Assembly (NCBI GenBank): GCA_964597685.1
Contig: CAZQZC010000137.1
Location: 1 to 7,617, forward strand
Direction: 5' to 3'
Source of the DNA: JBCBTJ01 sp964597685
GTDB taxonomy: Bacteria > Pseudomonadota > Alphaproteobacteria > Caulobacterales > Hyphomonadaceae
Length of the DNA stretch: 7,617 bases
Shown: positions 1 to 6,408 of the stretch, piece after piece
Layout: every line of letters starts with the position of its first letter
How positions within the stretch are numbered: the first letter of the stretch is position 1
Position numbers and translations under genes: made by a program
Notes under the pieces: generated by a model
The model's database searches: none
Told to the model about the DNA's origin: nothing
The model's input: the letters and a program-made list of their open reading frames with translations, nothing else

Positions 1-1230
1 GGTCGGATCCTCGATCATTTCATTGAGCTGCGAGAGCCACCCAACAGTCCGCCCCAGTGCGAACAGGACTGTAAACATCTCCGTCGGGAAGCCGAGGAGA
101 TCCATGGCGATGCCGGAATAGAAGTCGACGTTCGGGTAGAGCTTCTTCTCAACGAAATAGGGGTCGTCCAGAGCGATCTTTTCAAGCTCGACGGCCACCT
201 GAAGCAGCGGGCTGTCGGCGATGTCGAGCTCTTCCATAAGCTCGTGCACCGTTTTCTGCATCACGCGGGCGCGCGGGTCGTAATTCTTGTAAACCCGGTG
301 GCCAAAACCCATGAGGCGGAAGGGATCGTCTTTGTCCTTCGCGCGCGCCACGAATTCGGGAATGCGGTCGACCGTGCCGATTTCGCGCAACATGTTCAGG
401 CACGCTTCGTTCGCGCCGCCATGGCTCGGCCCCCAAAGGCTGGCGACGCCCGACGCGATCGCCGCGAAGGGGTGGGCGCCCGAAGACCCCGCCAGCCGCA
501 CCGTCGACGTCGACGCGTTCTGTTCGTGGTCGGCTTGAAGGATCAGCAACCTGTCCATCGCCCGGGCCAGCACGGGATTGGGGTTGTACGGTTCGGCAGG
601 AACCGAAAAGCACATACGCAGGAAATTGTGCGCGTAGGACAGATTGTTCGACGGATAGACGAAGGGCTGGCCGATCGAATACTTGTAGGCGCGGGCGGCC
701 AAGGTCGGCATCTTCGCGATCAGCCGCAAGCTGGCCAGACGGCGCTCGTCGGGATCGCTGATGTCCATGGATTCGGGATAGAACCCGGCCAACGCGCCGA
801 CCGTGGCGGTCATCATCGCCATGGGGTGGCTGTCGCGCCGAAACCCGTCGAAGAACCGATCCATCTGCGTATGCAGCATGGTGTGGTTCGTGATCGTCGT
901 AGAGAAATCCGTAAACTCGGCCTGGGTCGGCAATTCGCCGTTGAGCAAGAGATAGCAGACCTCAAGAAACCCCGATTGCTCCGCCAGCTGTTCGATCGGG
1001 TAGCCCCGGTGCATCAGCACGCCTTGCTCGCCGTCGATATAGGTGATGTGCGACTCGCAGCTTCCCGTCGACGTGAACCCGGGATCGAGCGTGAACACGC
1101 CCGCCTGGGCGTATAGCGTGCGAACGTCGATGACATCGGGACCAATCGTGCCTTCGTAAACGGGAAGCTCGACCGACTTTCCGTTCACTTCGAGCTTTGC
1201 GACGCCCTTCTGCTTGACCTTGTTTTCCAT
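1..1230 (-). CDS. gltA: Citrate synthase (type II), C-terminus cut by window edge
   Basis: This gene encodes citrate synthase, which condenses acetyl-CoA and oxaloacetate to citrate as the first TCA-cycle step in the cytoplasm. The frame is open for exactly 410 codons from the ATG at 1230 to the left edge. The last visible residues, WLSQLNEMIEDPT, match the family's C-terminal end, so only about 20 residues should be missing. All three catalytic residues are visible: His270 in GPSHGG, His311 in GFGHRVYKN and Asp369 in NVDFYSG. They align with E. coli His264, His305 and Asp362 at nearly the same spacing. Also present are the conserved LQADHEQNASTST segment and an N-terminal domain beginning MENKVKQKGVAKLEVNG, as in the hexameric Gram-negative type. 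A GAGG ribosome site (1239-1242) lies 8 nt before the ATG. The gene sits 32 nt downstream of gltX on the same strand and is probably co-transcribed with it. NADH inhibition is known for the type II family but cannot be judged here. Confidence 0.97.
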   Translation of the reverse strand, partial: MENKVKQKGVAKLEVNGKSVELPVYEGTIGPDVIDVRTLYAQAGVFTLDPGFTSTGSCESHITYIDGEQGVLMHRGYPIEQLAEQSGFLEVCYLLLNGELPTQAEFTDFSTTITNHTMLHTQMDRFFDGFRRDSHPMAMMTATVGALAGFYPESMDISDPDERRLASLRLIAKMPTLAARAYKYSIGQPFVYPSNNLSYAHNFLRMCFSVPAEPYNPNPVLARAMDRLLILQADHEQNASTSTVRLAGSSGAHPFAAIASGVASLWGPSHGGANEACLNMLREIGTVDRIPEFVARAKDKDDPFRLMGFGHRVYKNYDPRARVMQKTVHELMEELDIADSPLLQVAVELEKIALDDPYFVEKKLYPNVDFYSGIAMDLLGFPTEMFTVLFALGRTVGWLSQLNEMIEDPT

Positions 1231-1262
1231 CTTGCGTGCCTCGTCTGTCTTGCGCGCGAGCG

Positions 1263-2729
1263 TCACCGCGCGGCGTTGATCACATCGTCTACTCGGCCCA
1301 GCGCTTCCTCGCGGCCCAACCAGTCTAGCACCTGGCCGATGTCCGGCGCAGGCAGGCCGCCTGTCAGGGCCGCGCGCAATGGCGGCCCAACCCGGCCCAT
1401 GGACACCCCGGCCTCTTCGCAATACCCGTCAATTGCGGGCTTAAGCAGGTCAGCGCCCCAGGGCTCTATTGTTCTCAACAGGTTGCGCAGGGCGGCCAAG
1501 TGGTCAAGGGCGTCGCCCTTCACAGCTTTGCGCGCCTTTCCGGTAAGCTCCAAGGGGCGCTCCGTCCGCAGAAACGCAAACGCCTCCGCCAATTCAGGGA
1601 TCGTCGCGCCGCGCTCTTTCATGTCCGGCAACGCCGCTCTAACCCGTGTCTCCTGGACGGGCGACAATCCTCCGGATTGTGCGAATTGGTCGGCCAACAA
1701 ACCGAATAGACGCGTATCGTCCGCGGTGCGGATGTAATGCGCGTTCAGCGCCGCCAGCTTGTCGAAGTCGAGGCGGGCCGGCGCGCGGCCAATTTGGCCC
1801 AAGTCGAAGGCCTCGGCCGCTTCATCGGCGGAAAAGATTTCCCGGTCGCCGAAGCTCCAGCCGAGGCGTGCGAGATAATTCACCATCGCTTCGGGCAAGT
1901 AGCCCATGTCGCGATAGGCCTGCACGCCCGTTGCGCCATGCCGCTTCGACAGTTTCGCGCCGTCGGGACCATGGATCATCGGCACATGCGCGAAGACCGG
2001 CGTCGCCCACCCCAAGCCGCGATAGATCGGGATCTGGCGAAACGCGTTCCGCAAATGGTCGTCTCCGCGGATCACATGGGTGACGCCCATGTCGTGGTCG
2101 TCCACGACGACCGCCAGCATGTATGTCGGCGTGCCGTCGGCGCGCAGCAAGACAAGATCGTCGATCTCATCGGCCCTGATGCGGATCTCGCCCTGGACCG
2201 CGTCAGCGAGGACCAGATCGCCGTCGTCGGGCGCTCTCAGGCGGACCGTGTATGGCGCGTCCGGCGCGGGCGGGTCTCCGACGTCGCGCCAGGGCGACCG
2301 GAACGGGCTTAACAAGGCGTCGGCTTCGGCGCGAAGACGCGCGCGGTCACGCTCATCCAGACCGTCCGATTTGGCCGCCTGTCTTTTTGCTTCGCCCTCG
2401 TCGCGTCTGGCCTGGAGGTCTTCGGGCGTCGCATAACAGCGGAAGGCTTCGCCCGCATGAACGAGCGCCTGGGCGCATTCCACATGCCGATCGATGCGGG
2501 CGCTTTGCATGACGGGGTCGGCGTCCGAGTTCAGGCCCAGCCAGTTCAACCCGTCGAAGATTGCGTCCACCGCCTCCTGGGTCGAACGCTCTTTATCTGT
2601 GTCTTCGACCCGCAGAAGATACTTTCCGCCATGTCGGCGTGCAAATAAAAGGTTGAACAAAGCGGTCCGCGCCCCTCCAATGTGGAGCATCCCAGTGGGG
2701 GAGGGGGCGAAACGAGTAACGACGTCCAT
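1263..2729 (-). CDS. gltX: Glutamyl-tRNA synthetase
   Basis: This class I aminoacyl-tRNA synthetase joins glutamate to tRNA-Glu using ATP. The 488-residue length is normal for bacterial GluRS. The N-terminal Rossmann fold carries the HIGH-type signature in APSPTGMLHIGGART (His16-Gly19), and the second ATP-binding motif is KLSKRHG at residues 259-265 (KMSKS type). Other family landmarks are RVEDTDKERS (40-49), GTPTYMLAVVVDDHDMG (199-215) and RGDDHLRNAFRQ (221-232). The C-terminal anticodon-binding part covers roughly residues 330-488. The start is fixed: an in-frame TAA lies six codons upstream of the ATG, and the next Met is already inside the HIGH motif. No clear Shine-Dalgarno sequence precedes it. 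The gene is head-to-head with comEC, so its promoter must lie within the comEC 5' coding region. Many alphaproteobacterial GluRS enzymes also charge tRNA-Gln for later amidation; whether this one does cannot be read from the sequence. Confidence 0.97.
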   Translation of the reverse strand: MDVVTRFAPSPTGMLHIGGARTALFNLLFARRHGGKYLLRVEDTDKERSTQEAVDAIFDGLNWLGLNSDADPVMQSARIDRHVECAQALVHAGEAFRCYATPEDLQARRDEGEAKRQAAKSDGLDERDRARLRAEADALLSPFRSPWRDVGDPPAPDAPYTVRLRAPDDGDLVLADAVQGEIRIRADEIDDLVLLRADGTPTYMLAVVVDDHDMGVTHVIRGDDHLRNAFRQIPIYRGLGWATPVFAHVPMIHGPDGAKLSKRHGATGVQAYRDMGYLPEAMVNYLARLGWSFGDREIFSADEAAEAFDLGQIGRAPARLDFDKLAALNAHYIRTADDTRLFGLLADQFAQSGGLSPVQETRVRAALPDMKERGATIPELAEAFAFLRTERPLELTGKARKAVKGDALDHLAALRNLLRTIEPWGADLLKPAIDGYCEEAGVSMGRVGPPLRAALTGGLPAPDIGQVLDWLGREEALGRVDDVINAAR

Positions 2730-2732
2730 TCG

Positions 2733-4835
2733 ATGCCAACCGCTTTATCGTCCGGCGCTGCGCCGCCGGCCACGACGCTACAGCACGGCCATGTCCATCC
2801 CGGCAAGAGGAGCGGCGAGTTTCGGCGTCGTTTCTACGCGTGGGTCGTCGAAAGCGAAGCCGTGGCTGTCGCGTTCGCGCTCTCGGTTTGCGTCGGCGCG
2901 GCGCTTTACATGTCCGCGAAGTCTGAGCCTGCGTGGAGTGTCCTGGCCGGACCGGCGGGGCTCAGTTTGGTTGCGAGAAGCCTGGTGCGTCGATGGTCTG
3001 CCTCGGCCCCGCTCGGGTTTGCGTTCCTCTTGGTCTTGGGCATGTCGGCGGGCGGTCTGGCCGGCAAGGTCAGAACCCATCTCGTCGCGGCGCCGAAGGT
3101 CCACAGCGCGATCGGCCCGGTCATGGTGGAGGGGTGGGTCGTCGGGATCGAACCGGGCGCCGCCGGACCGCGGCTCAGATTAAGGGTTCATGCAATTCAG
3201 GGCCTGGCCAAGGGCGACACGCCGCGCCTGCTGCGCGTCACCCATGCCAATCGCCTTGACGTGGGTCCGGGGCGGTTTGTCAGGTGCTGGTCTGTCCTGC
3301 GTCCGCCGCCGGGCCCCTCCATACCGGGCGATTATGATTTCCGCAGACAAGCCTATTTCAGCCGGCTCGGCGCCGTCGGCTATGTTCAGGGACGCTGTCG
3401 GGGCGGCGTGCTCGGCCCGCCGGAAAACTTCCTTGAGAAGGCGCGGCTGAGCCTTGCAACAGCGCGTCGAACGCTCGGCGAGCATGTCCAGCGCGCCGCG
3501 GGGCCGCGCGCAGGCGGTTTCGCCGCCGCGCTCGTATCGGGAGACAGAAGCTTCATGTCGAACGCCGACCAGGACGCGCTCCGCGCTTCGGGGCTTGCGC
3601 ATCTGCTGGCGATTTCCGGGCTCCATATGGGCATCGTCGGGGGATTGGTGTTTCTCATTGTGCGCCGGTCCTTGGCGTTGATCGAGCCGCTCGCCCTGCG
3701 CGCGCCCGTGTCCAAACTCGCAGCCGCTGCAGCGCTCATTGCGAGCCTCGTTTATCTCGTGATCTCGGGCGCGAGCGTGTCGACCCAGCGTGCGTTCATC
3801 ATGACGTCTGTGTTCCTCATCGCCGTGCTGATCGATCGCAAAGCGTTGAGCTTGCGAACATTTTCGATCGCTATGATCCTTGTCGCGATCAGCCAGCCAG
3901 AGAGCGTCATCGGCCCAGGCTTCCAAATGTCGTTTGCGGCGACCGGGGCGCTTGTCGCCGTGTTCGACGCCTGGGGGCGGCGGCGTGCGGAGACGCCGCG
4001 CGCTTGGCTCGCGACACCGATTTTCGCTGTTCAGTCGATCTTCGTCAGCTCGGCGACCGCAACGGCGGCGACAGCGCCCTTTGCGATTTTCCATTTCGAC
4101 CGTGTGGCGCCCCTGGGGCTCGCCGCCAATCTGCTGGCCATGCCCGTCATCAGTTTCTTGGCGGCGCCGGCGGCTGCGCTCGCCCTGATCCTATCGCCAC
4201 TCGGTCTCGACGGGTTGGGATTGCGGGCGTTCGGCGCGTCGCTGGAGGCGGTGCTCGCCGTCGCGCACGCCGTGGCCGACGCGTCGCCACAGACATCTGG
4301 CGCATTCCCCCGCCTCCCGGCGCTTGCGTTTCTGCTCATGATTGCGGCGATCGCGTCGTTTGTGTTGGCCAGGGGGCGATGGCGCGTTCGCTTGTCCGGT
4401 CTTGTTGTCGCTGGGGGCGCCGGTTTGTGGAGCGTCCACCCGCAGCCGGATCTCTACTGGTCGCCGTCCGGCGCCTTGTTTGTGGCGTCTGAGACAGGAG
4501 GACATGTCCGCTACGACGTTGTCGACGGAGACGGCCTTGATCCCCTTCGGTTTACGGAGGCGCGGACCCTTGCGCCGCCGCTTGCCTTCACCTCTTCGCG
4601 GGGCCTCATAAGGCTGGCCGATCCGGCGCGCGCGGACAACACGCCTAGTAGCGGACCGACCCTGATTGTCGCAGATCTGGAAGGTCGCGCAAAGCTGAAA
4701 CTGTCTTGGCGGACCGTCGCCGAAACGGGCGGCGTCGCCATACGATTACGCGGCGACCGCGACCCTGTCGTTGAATTTGCGACGCGTTGTGGCGCGCGGG
4801 CATGGAGCCGGCGCCCCAATTGTGCGCCGCCCTAA
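2733..4835 (+). CDS. comEC: ComEC/Rec2-family DNA uptake membrane protein, no metallo-beta-lactamase domain
   Basis: ComEC proteins form the inner-membrane channel that passes single-stranded DNA into the cytoplasm during natural transformation. From the ATG at 2733 the product is 700 residues. Hydrophobic segments near residues 45-61 and 93-110 come first, followed by a soluble OB-like (DUF4131-type) region at about 113-228. The polytopic competence domain follows from about 285 to 565, with the hallmark GLAHLLAISGLHMG at 287-300 and GPGFQMSFAATGAL at 394-407. The roughly 130-residue tail has no HxHxDH motif, so the C-terminal metallo-beta-lactamase nuclease domain of Bacillus-type ComEC is absent; tails of this kind are common in alphaproteobacteria. 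The start is uncertain. A GTG at 2682 in the same frame would add 17 residues rich in Gly and overlap gltX by 48 nt; neither start has a good ribosome site. The stop codon interlocks with that of lexA. Actual competence of the host is not shown. Confidence 0.9.
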   Translation: MPTALSSGAAPPATTLQHGHVHPGKRSGEFRRRFYAWVVESEAVAVAFALSVCVGAALYMSAKSEPAWSVLAGPAGLSLVARSLVRRWSASAPLGFAFLLVLGMSAGGLAGKVRTHLVAAPKVHSAIGPVMVEGWVVGIEPGAAGPRLRLRVHAIQGLAKGDTPRLLRVTHANRLDVGPGRFVRCWSVLRPPPGPSIPGDYDFRRQAYFSRLGAVGYVQGRCRGGVLGPPENFLEKARLSLATARRTLGEHVQRAAGPRAGGFAAALVSGDRSFMSNADQDALRASGLAHLLAISGLHMGIVGGLVFLIVRRSLALIEPLALRAPVSKLAAAAALIASLVYLVISGASVSTQRAFIMTSVFLIAVLIDRKALSLRTFSIAMILVAISQPESVIGPGFQMSFAATGALVAVFDAWGRRRAETPRAWLATPIFAVQSIFVSSATATAATAPFAIFHFDRVAPLGLAANLLAMPVISFLAAPAAALALILSPLGLDGLGLRAFGASLEAVLAVAHAVADASPQTSGAFPRLPALAFLLMIAAIASFVLARGRWRVRLSGLVVAGGAGLWSVHPQPDLYWSPSGALFVASETGGHVRYDVVDGDGLDPLRFTEARTLAPPLAFTSSRGLIRLADPARADNTPSSGPTLIVADLEGRAKLKLSWRTVAETGGVAIRLRGDRDPVVEFATRCGARAWSRRPNCAPP
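4809..4829. other. Small GC hairpin at the comEC/lexA convergent ends
   Basis: CGGCGC at 4809-4814 pairs with GCGCCG at 4824-4829 around a 9-nt loop. The left arm can alternatively pair over 7 bp with GCGCCGG at 4841-4847 (CCGGCGC, 4808-4814). Neither strand has a following T-run, so this is not a standard intrinsic terminator. It lies inside the end of comEC and just past the lexA stop. It could be a weak bidirectional stop or mRNA 3' end, or simply a product of GC-rich sequence. Confidence 0.2.
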
Positions 4836-5515
4836 TCGTAGCGCCGGATGAGCGCGACAAGCCGTCCTTGCACCTGAACCCGATCGGGGCCGAAGATCCG
4901 CGTCTCAAACGCCGGGTTCGCCGCTTCCAAGGCGATCGAATTGCCTTTCTTGCGAAACCGCTTCAGCGTCGCTTCCTGATCGTCGATCAAGGCGACGACG
5001 ATATCCCCCGTCTCAGCCGTTTCCGTGCGCCGCAAGATGACGACGTCGCCGCTTAGAATTCCAGCTTCGATCATGGATTCCCCATCGACTTCGAGTGCGA
5101 AATGTTCCGCATTATCGGCGAGATCTTCAGGGGTTTCGACGCGTGCGACCTCGGCCTCGATCGCGTGTTTGGGCGTGCCGGCGGCGATCCGGCCCAAAAT
5201 CGGCAAGGTTCGCGCTTGGCCGACCGCCGCCGGGCGCCCCGCGCCGACAAGGCTTGGCCGAAAGGGTTGTCGACCTTTCGGCGGCGCCGCCGGCGTGACG
5301 GCTTCCGGTAATTTCAAGACTTCCAAAGCCCGCGCGCGATGGGCGAGCCGACGAATGAAACCCCGTTCTTCAAGCGCCGTGATTAGTCGGTGGATCCCCG
5401 ACTTCGAAGCCAGGTTGAGCGCCTCCTTCATCTCATCGAAGGAGGGCGACACCCCGGTTTCCTTGATCCGTTCGTGGATGAAGAGCAACAGCTCTTTCTG
5501 CTTCGATGTCAGCAT
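4832..5515 (-). CDS. lexA: LexA, SOS-response repressor and self-cleaving serine peptidase
   Basis: LexA represses DNA-damage genes as a dimer and inactivates itself when RecA filaments trigger autocleavage. The 227-residue protein begins MLTSKQKELL and has an N-terminal winged helix-turn-helix (about 1-65) with SFDEMKEAL and SKSGIHRLITALEERGF, the version typical of alphaproteobacteria. A Pro/Ala-rich hinge follows (about 70-103). The S24 peptidase domain shows the scissile Ala112-Gly113 bond in GRIAAGTP, nucleophile Ser147 in DGESMIEAG and general base Lys185 in EATLKRF. All parts needed for cleavage are present, and the longer hinge is normal for this group. A GGAG ribosome site (5523-5526) lies 7 nt before the ATG. 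The upstream promoter carries LexA operators, so autoregulation is expected. The gene is 55 nt downstream of trpC on the same strand, and its TAG stop interlocks with the comEC TAA on the other strand. Confidence 0.98.
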   Translation of the reverse strand: MLTSKQKELLLFIHERIKETGVSPSFDEMKEALNLASKSGIHRLITALEERGFIRRLAHRARALEVLKLPEAVTPAAPPKGRQPFRPSLVGAGRPAAVGQARTLPILGRIAAGTPKHAIEAEVARVETPEDLADNAEHFALEVDGESMIEAGILSGDVVILRRTETAETGDIVVALIDDQEATLKRFRKKGNSIALEAANPAFETRIFGPDRVQVQGRLVALIRRYD

Positions 5516-5552
5516 GCGCCGGCTCCAGAATCACATAATCGAGTCGTGTTCT

Positions 5553-5567
5553 GTTCTAATTGTGTTC
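5553..5567. promoter_or_regulatory. LexA operator (SOS box) of lexA
   Basis: The sequence GTTCTAATTGTGTTC is a perfect GTTC-N7-GTTC direct repeat, the established alphaproteobacterial LexA-binding motif. It overlaps the candidate -10 element (5553-5558) and the adjacent spacer, so bound LexA would block its own promoter. It sits in the 55-nt gap between trpC and lexA, 37 nt before the lexA start codon. An extra GTTC half-site occurs just beside it at 5548-5551. Confidence 0.88.
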
Positions 5568-5581
5568 TTGTCATTCGTCAA
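5553..5581 (-). promoter_or_regulatory. Candidate sigma70 promoter of lexA
   Basis: On the minus strand, TTGACG (5581-5576) is followed after exactly 17 nt by TAGAAC (5558-5553), a good -35/-10 pair. Transcription would begin near 5546. This gives a leader of about 31 nt with the GGAG ribosome site at 5526-5523 in a sensible place. The -35 lies inside the last codons of trpC. LexA boxes cover both elements. The assignment rests on sequence match and layout only. Confidence 0.6.
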
Positions 5582-6377
5582 ATGTTCTTGCGCGCCTGAG
5601 CGTCGAAACGGCCAATCTCCGATCGGTCTGTTTCATGAGGCTTTCGCCGATCAGGAAACGGCGCGCGCCTGTCTTGCGCAACCGCGCAATGTCGTCGGGC
5701 GTCTTGACGCCGCTTTCAGAGACCAATGCCCGTCCGGGCGGAATTCGCGGCGCGAGGGCTTCCGTAACGCCGAGATCGGTCGTCATCTGTTTCAGATCGC
5801 GATTGTTTACACCAATCAAGTCAACGTCTAGCGCAAGCGCCCGATCGAGCTCTCCCCGGTCGTGGACTTCCACCAGGGCGTCCATGCCGTAATCGACCGC
5901 AGCGGTGCAAAGCTCGTTGGCTAAGCCGTCGCCAATTGCCGCCATGATGATCAGGATGGCGTCCGCCCCATGGGCGCGGGCCTCGATCACCTGAAGTGGA
6001 TCGATCATGAAGTCCTTGCGAATCAACGGAATGGAGACGGCGTTTCGCACAGCCGCGAGATCTTCGAGACATCCGCCAAAGCTCGGTCCGTCGGTGAGAA
6101 TCGACAGGCAAGCTGCGCCGCCGGCCTCATAATCTTTCGCGATGTCGACGGGGTCGGCGCCCGGCAGGATATCGCCGGCTGAGGGGCTCTTGCGTTTCAG
6201 CTCGCAGATCAGCGCATTGTCATCTGTTTCCGCCACGTCCGACAACGCGGCCGCGAATCCACGCGGAAGTGTCTGACAAGCTGCGAGTTTTTCAAGAGAT
6301 TCAACGCTCGCCGAAGCCTTGAGGGCCGCGACTTCATCGCGCTTATACTCCAGAATACGTTCCAGCGCGGTCGCCAT
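5571..6377 (-). CDS. trpC: Indole-3-glycerol phosphate synthase
   Basis: This enzyme closes the indole ring of 1-(2-carboxyphenylamino)-1-deoxyribulose 5-phosphate to give indole-3-glycerol phosphate, in cytoplasmic tryptophan synthesis. The product is a single-domain (beta/alpha)8 barrel of 268 residues, with no fused TrpF as in E. coli. Active-site motifs appear in order: CELKRKSPSAG with Glu59 and Lys61, LIRKDFMID with Lys121, VEVHDRGEL with Glu170, GVNNRDL with Asn191, and VSESGVK with Glu221-Ser222. The ATG at 6377 is chosen because the strong AAGGAGG ribosome site lies 7 nt ahead of it. An in-frame TTG two codons further up would be only 1 nt from that site. The gene follows trpD by 31 nt on the same strand, an evident operon. 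The stop is 55 nt from lexA with no terminator between, so read-through into lexA is plausible. Confidence 0.97.
   Translation of the reverse strand: MATALERILEYKRDEVAALKASASVESLEKLAACQTLPRGFAAALSDVAETDDNALICELKRKSPSAGDILPGADPVDIAKDYEAGGAACLSILTDGPSFGGCLEDLAAVRNAVSIPLIRKDFMIDPLQVIEARAHGADAILIIMAAIGDGLANELCTAAVDYGMDALVEVHDRGELDRALALDVDLIGVNNRDLKQMTTDLGVTEALAPRIPPGRALVSESGVKTPDDIARLRKTGARRFLIGESLMKQTDRRLAVSTLRRARTFDE
5573..5587. promoter_or_regulatory. Possible second, imperfect LexA operator
   Basis: ATTCGTCAAATGTTC matches GTTC-N7-GTTC in seven of the eight defined positions; the first G is A. It begins exactly 20 bp, about two helical turns, from the perfect box. It encloses the candidate -35 (5576-5581) and lies in the last codons of trpC. 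The spacing and position suggest a second LexA dimer site, but one mismatch in the core makes this uncertain. Confidence 0.45.
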
Positions 6378-6384
6378 CGGCAAG

Positions 6385-6391
6385 CCTCCTT
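6385..6391 (-). promoter_or_regulatory. Strong ribosome binding site of trpC
   Basis: AAGGAGG on the minus strand, 7 nt before the ATG at 6377, is the best Shine-Dalgarno match in the window. It lies in the 31-nt trpD-trpC gap. It decides the trpC start in favour of ATG 6377 over the TTG at 6383, which would leave a spacing of only 1 nt. Confidence 0.85.
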
Positions 6392-6408
6392 AACGTCGAT
6401 GCGGGGAT

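Noticed and set aside
244..1116. Open frame of 290 codons on the plus strand, antisense to citrate synthase
   Set aside because: The minus-strand frame is clearly gltA with all catalytic residues. The plus frame is Arg/Gly/His-rich, has no family motif, and is a typical shadow of GC-rich codons.
3180..4094. Open frame of 304 codons on the minus strand, antisense to comEC
   Set aside because: The composition is Arg/Glu/His-rich and low in hydrophobics, it has no recognisable motif, and the comEC frame explains the region including its membrane segments.
4808..4847. Intrinsic terminator between comEC and lexA
   Set aside because: Short GC stems exist, but no T-run follows on either strand, so it is listed only as a weak hairpin.
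5532..5559. Alternative lexA promoter TTAGAA-N16-TATGTG
   Set aside because: Its start point near 5525 would fall within the ribosome site at 5523-5526. The TTGACG-N17-TAGAAC pair fits better.
5025..5831. Open frame of 268 codons on the plus strand across lexA, its promoter and the end of trpC
   Set aside because: It spans two well-supported minus-strand genes and their promoter. The peptide looks like reverse-complement coding sequence.
6375..6383. Start of trpC at the TTG at 6383
   Set aside because: The AAGGAGG ribosome site would then be only 1 nt away; the ATG at 6377 has the proper 7-nt spacing.
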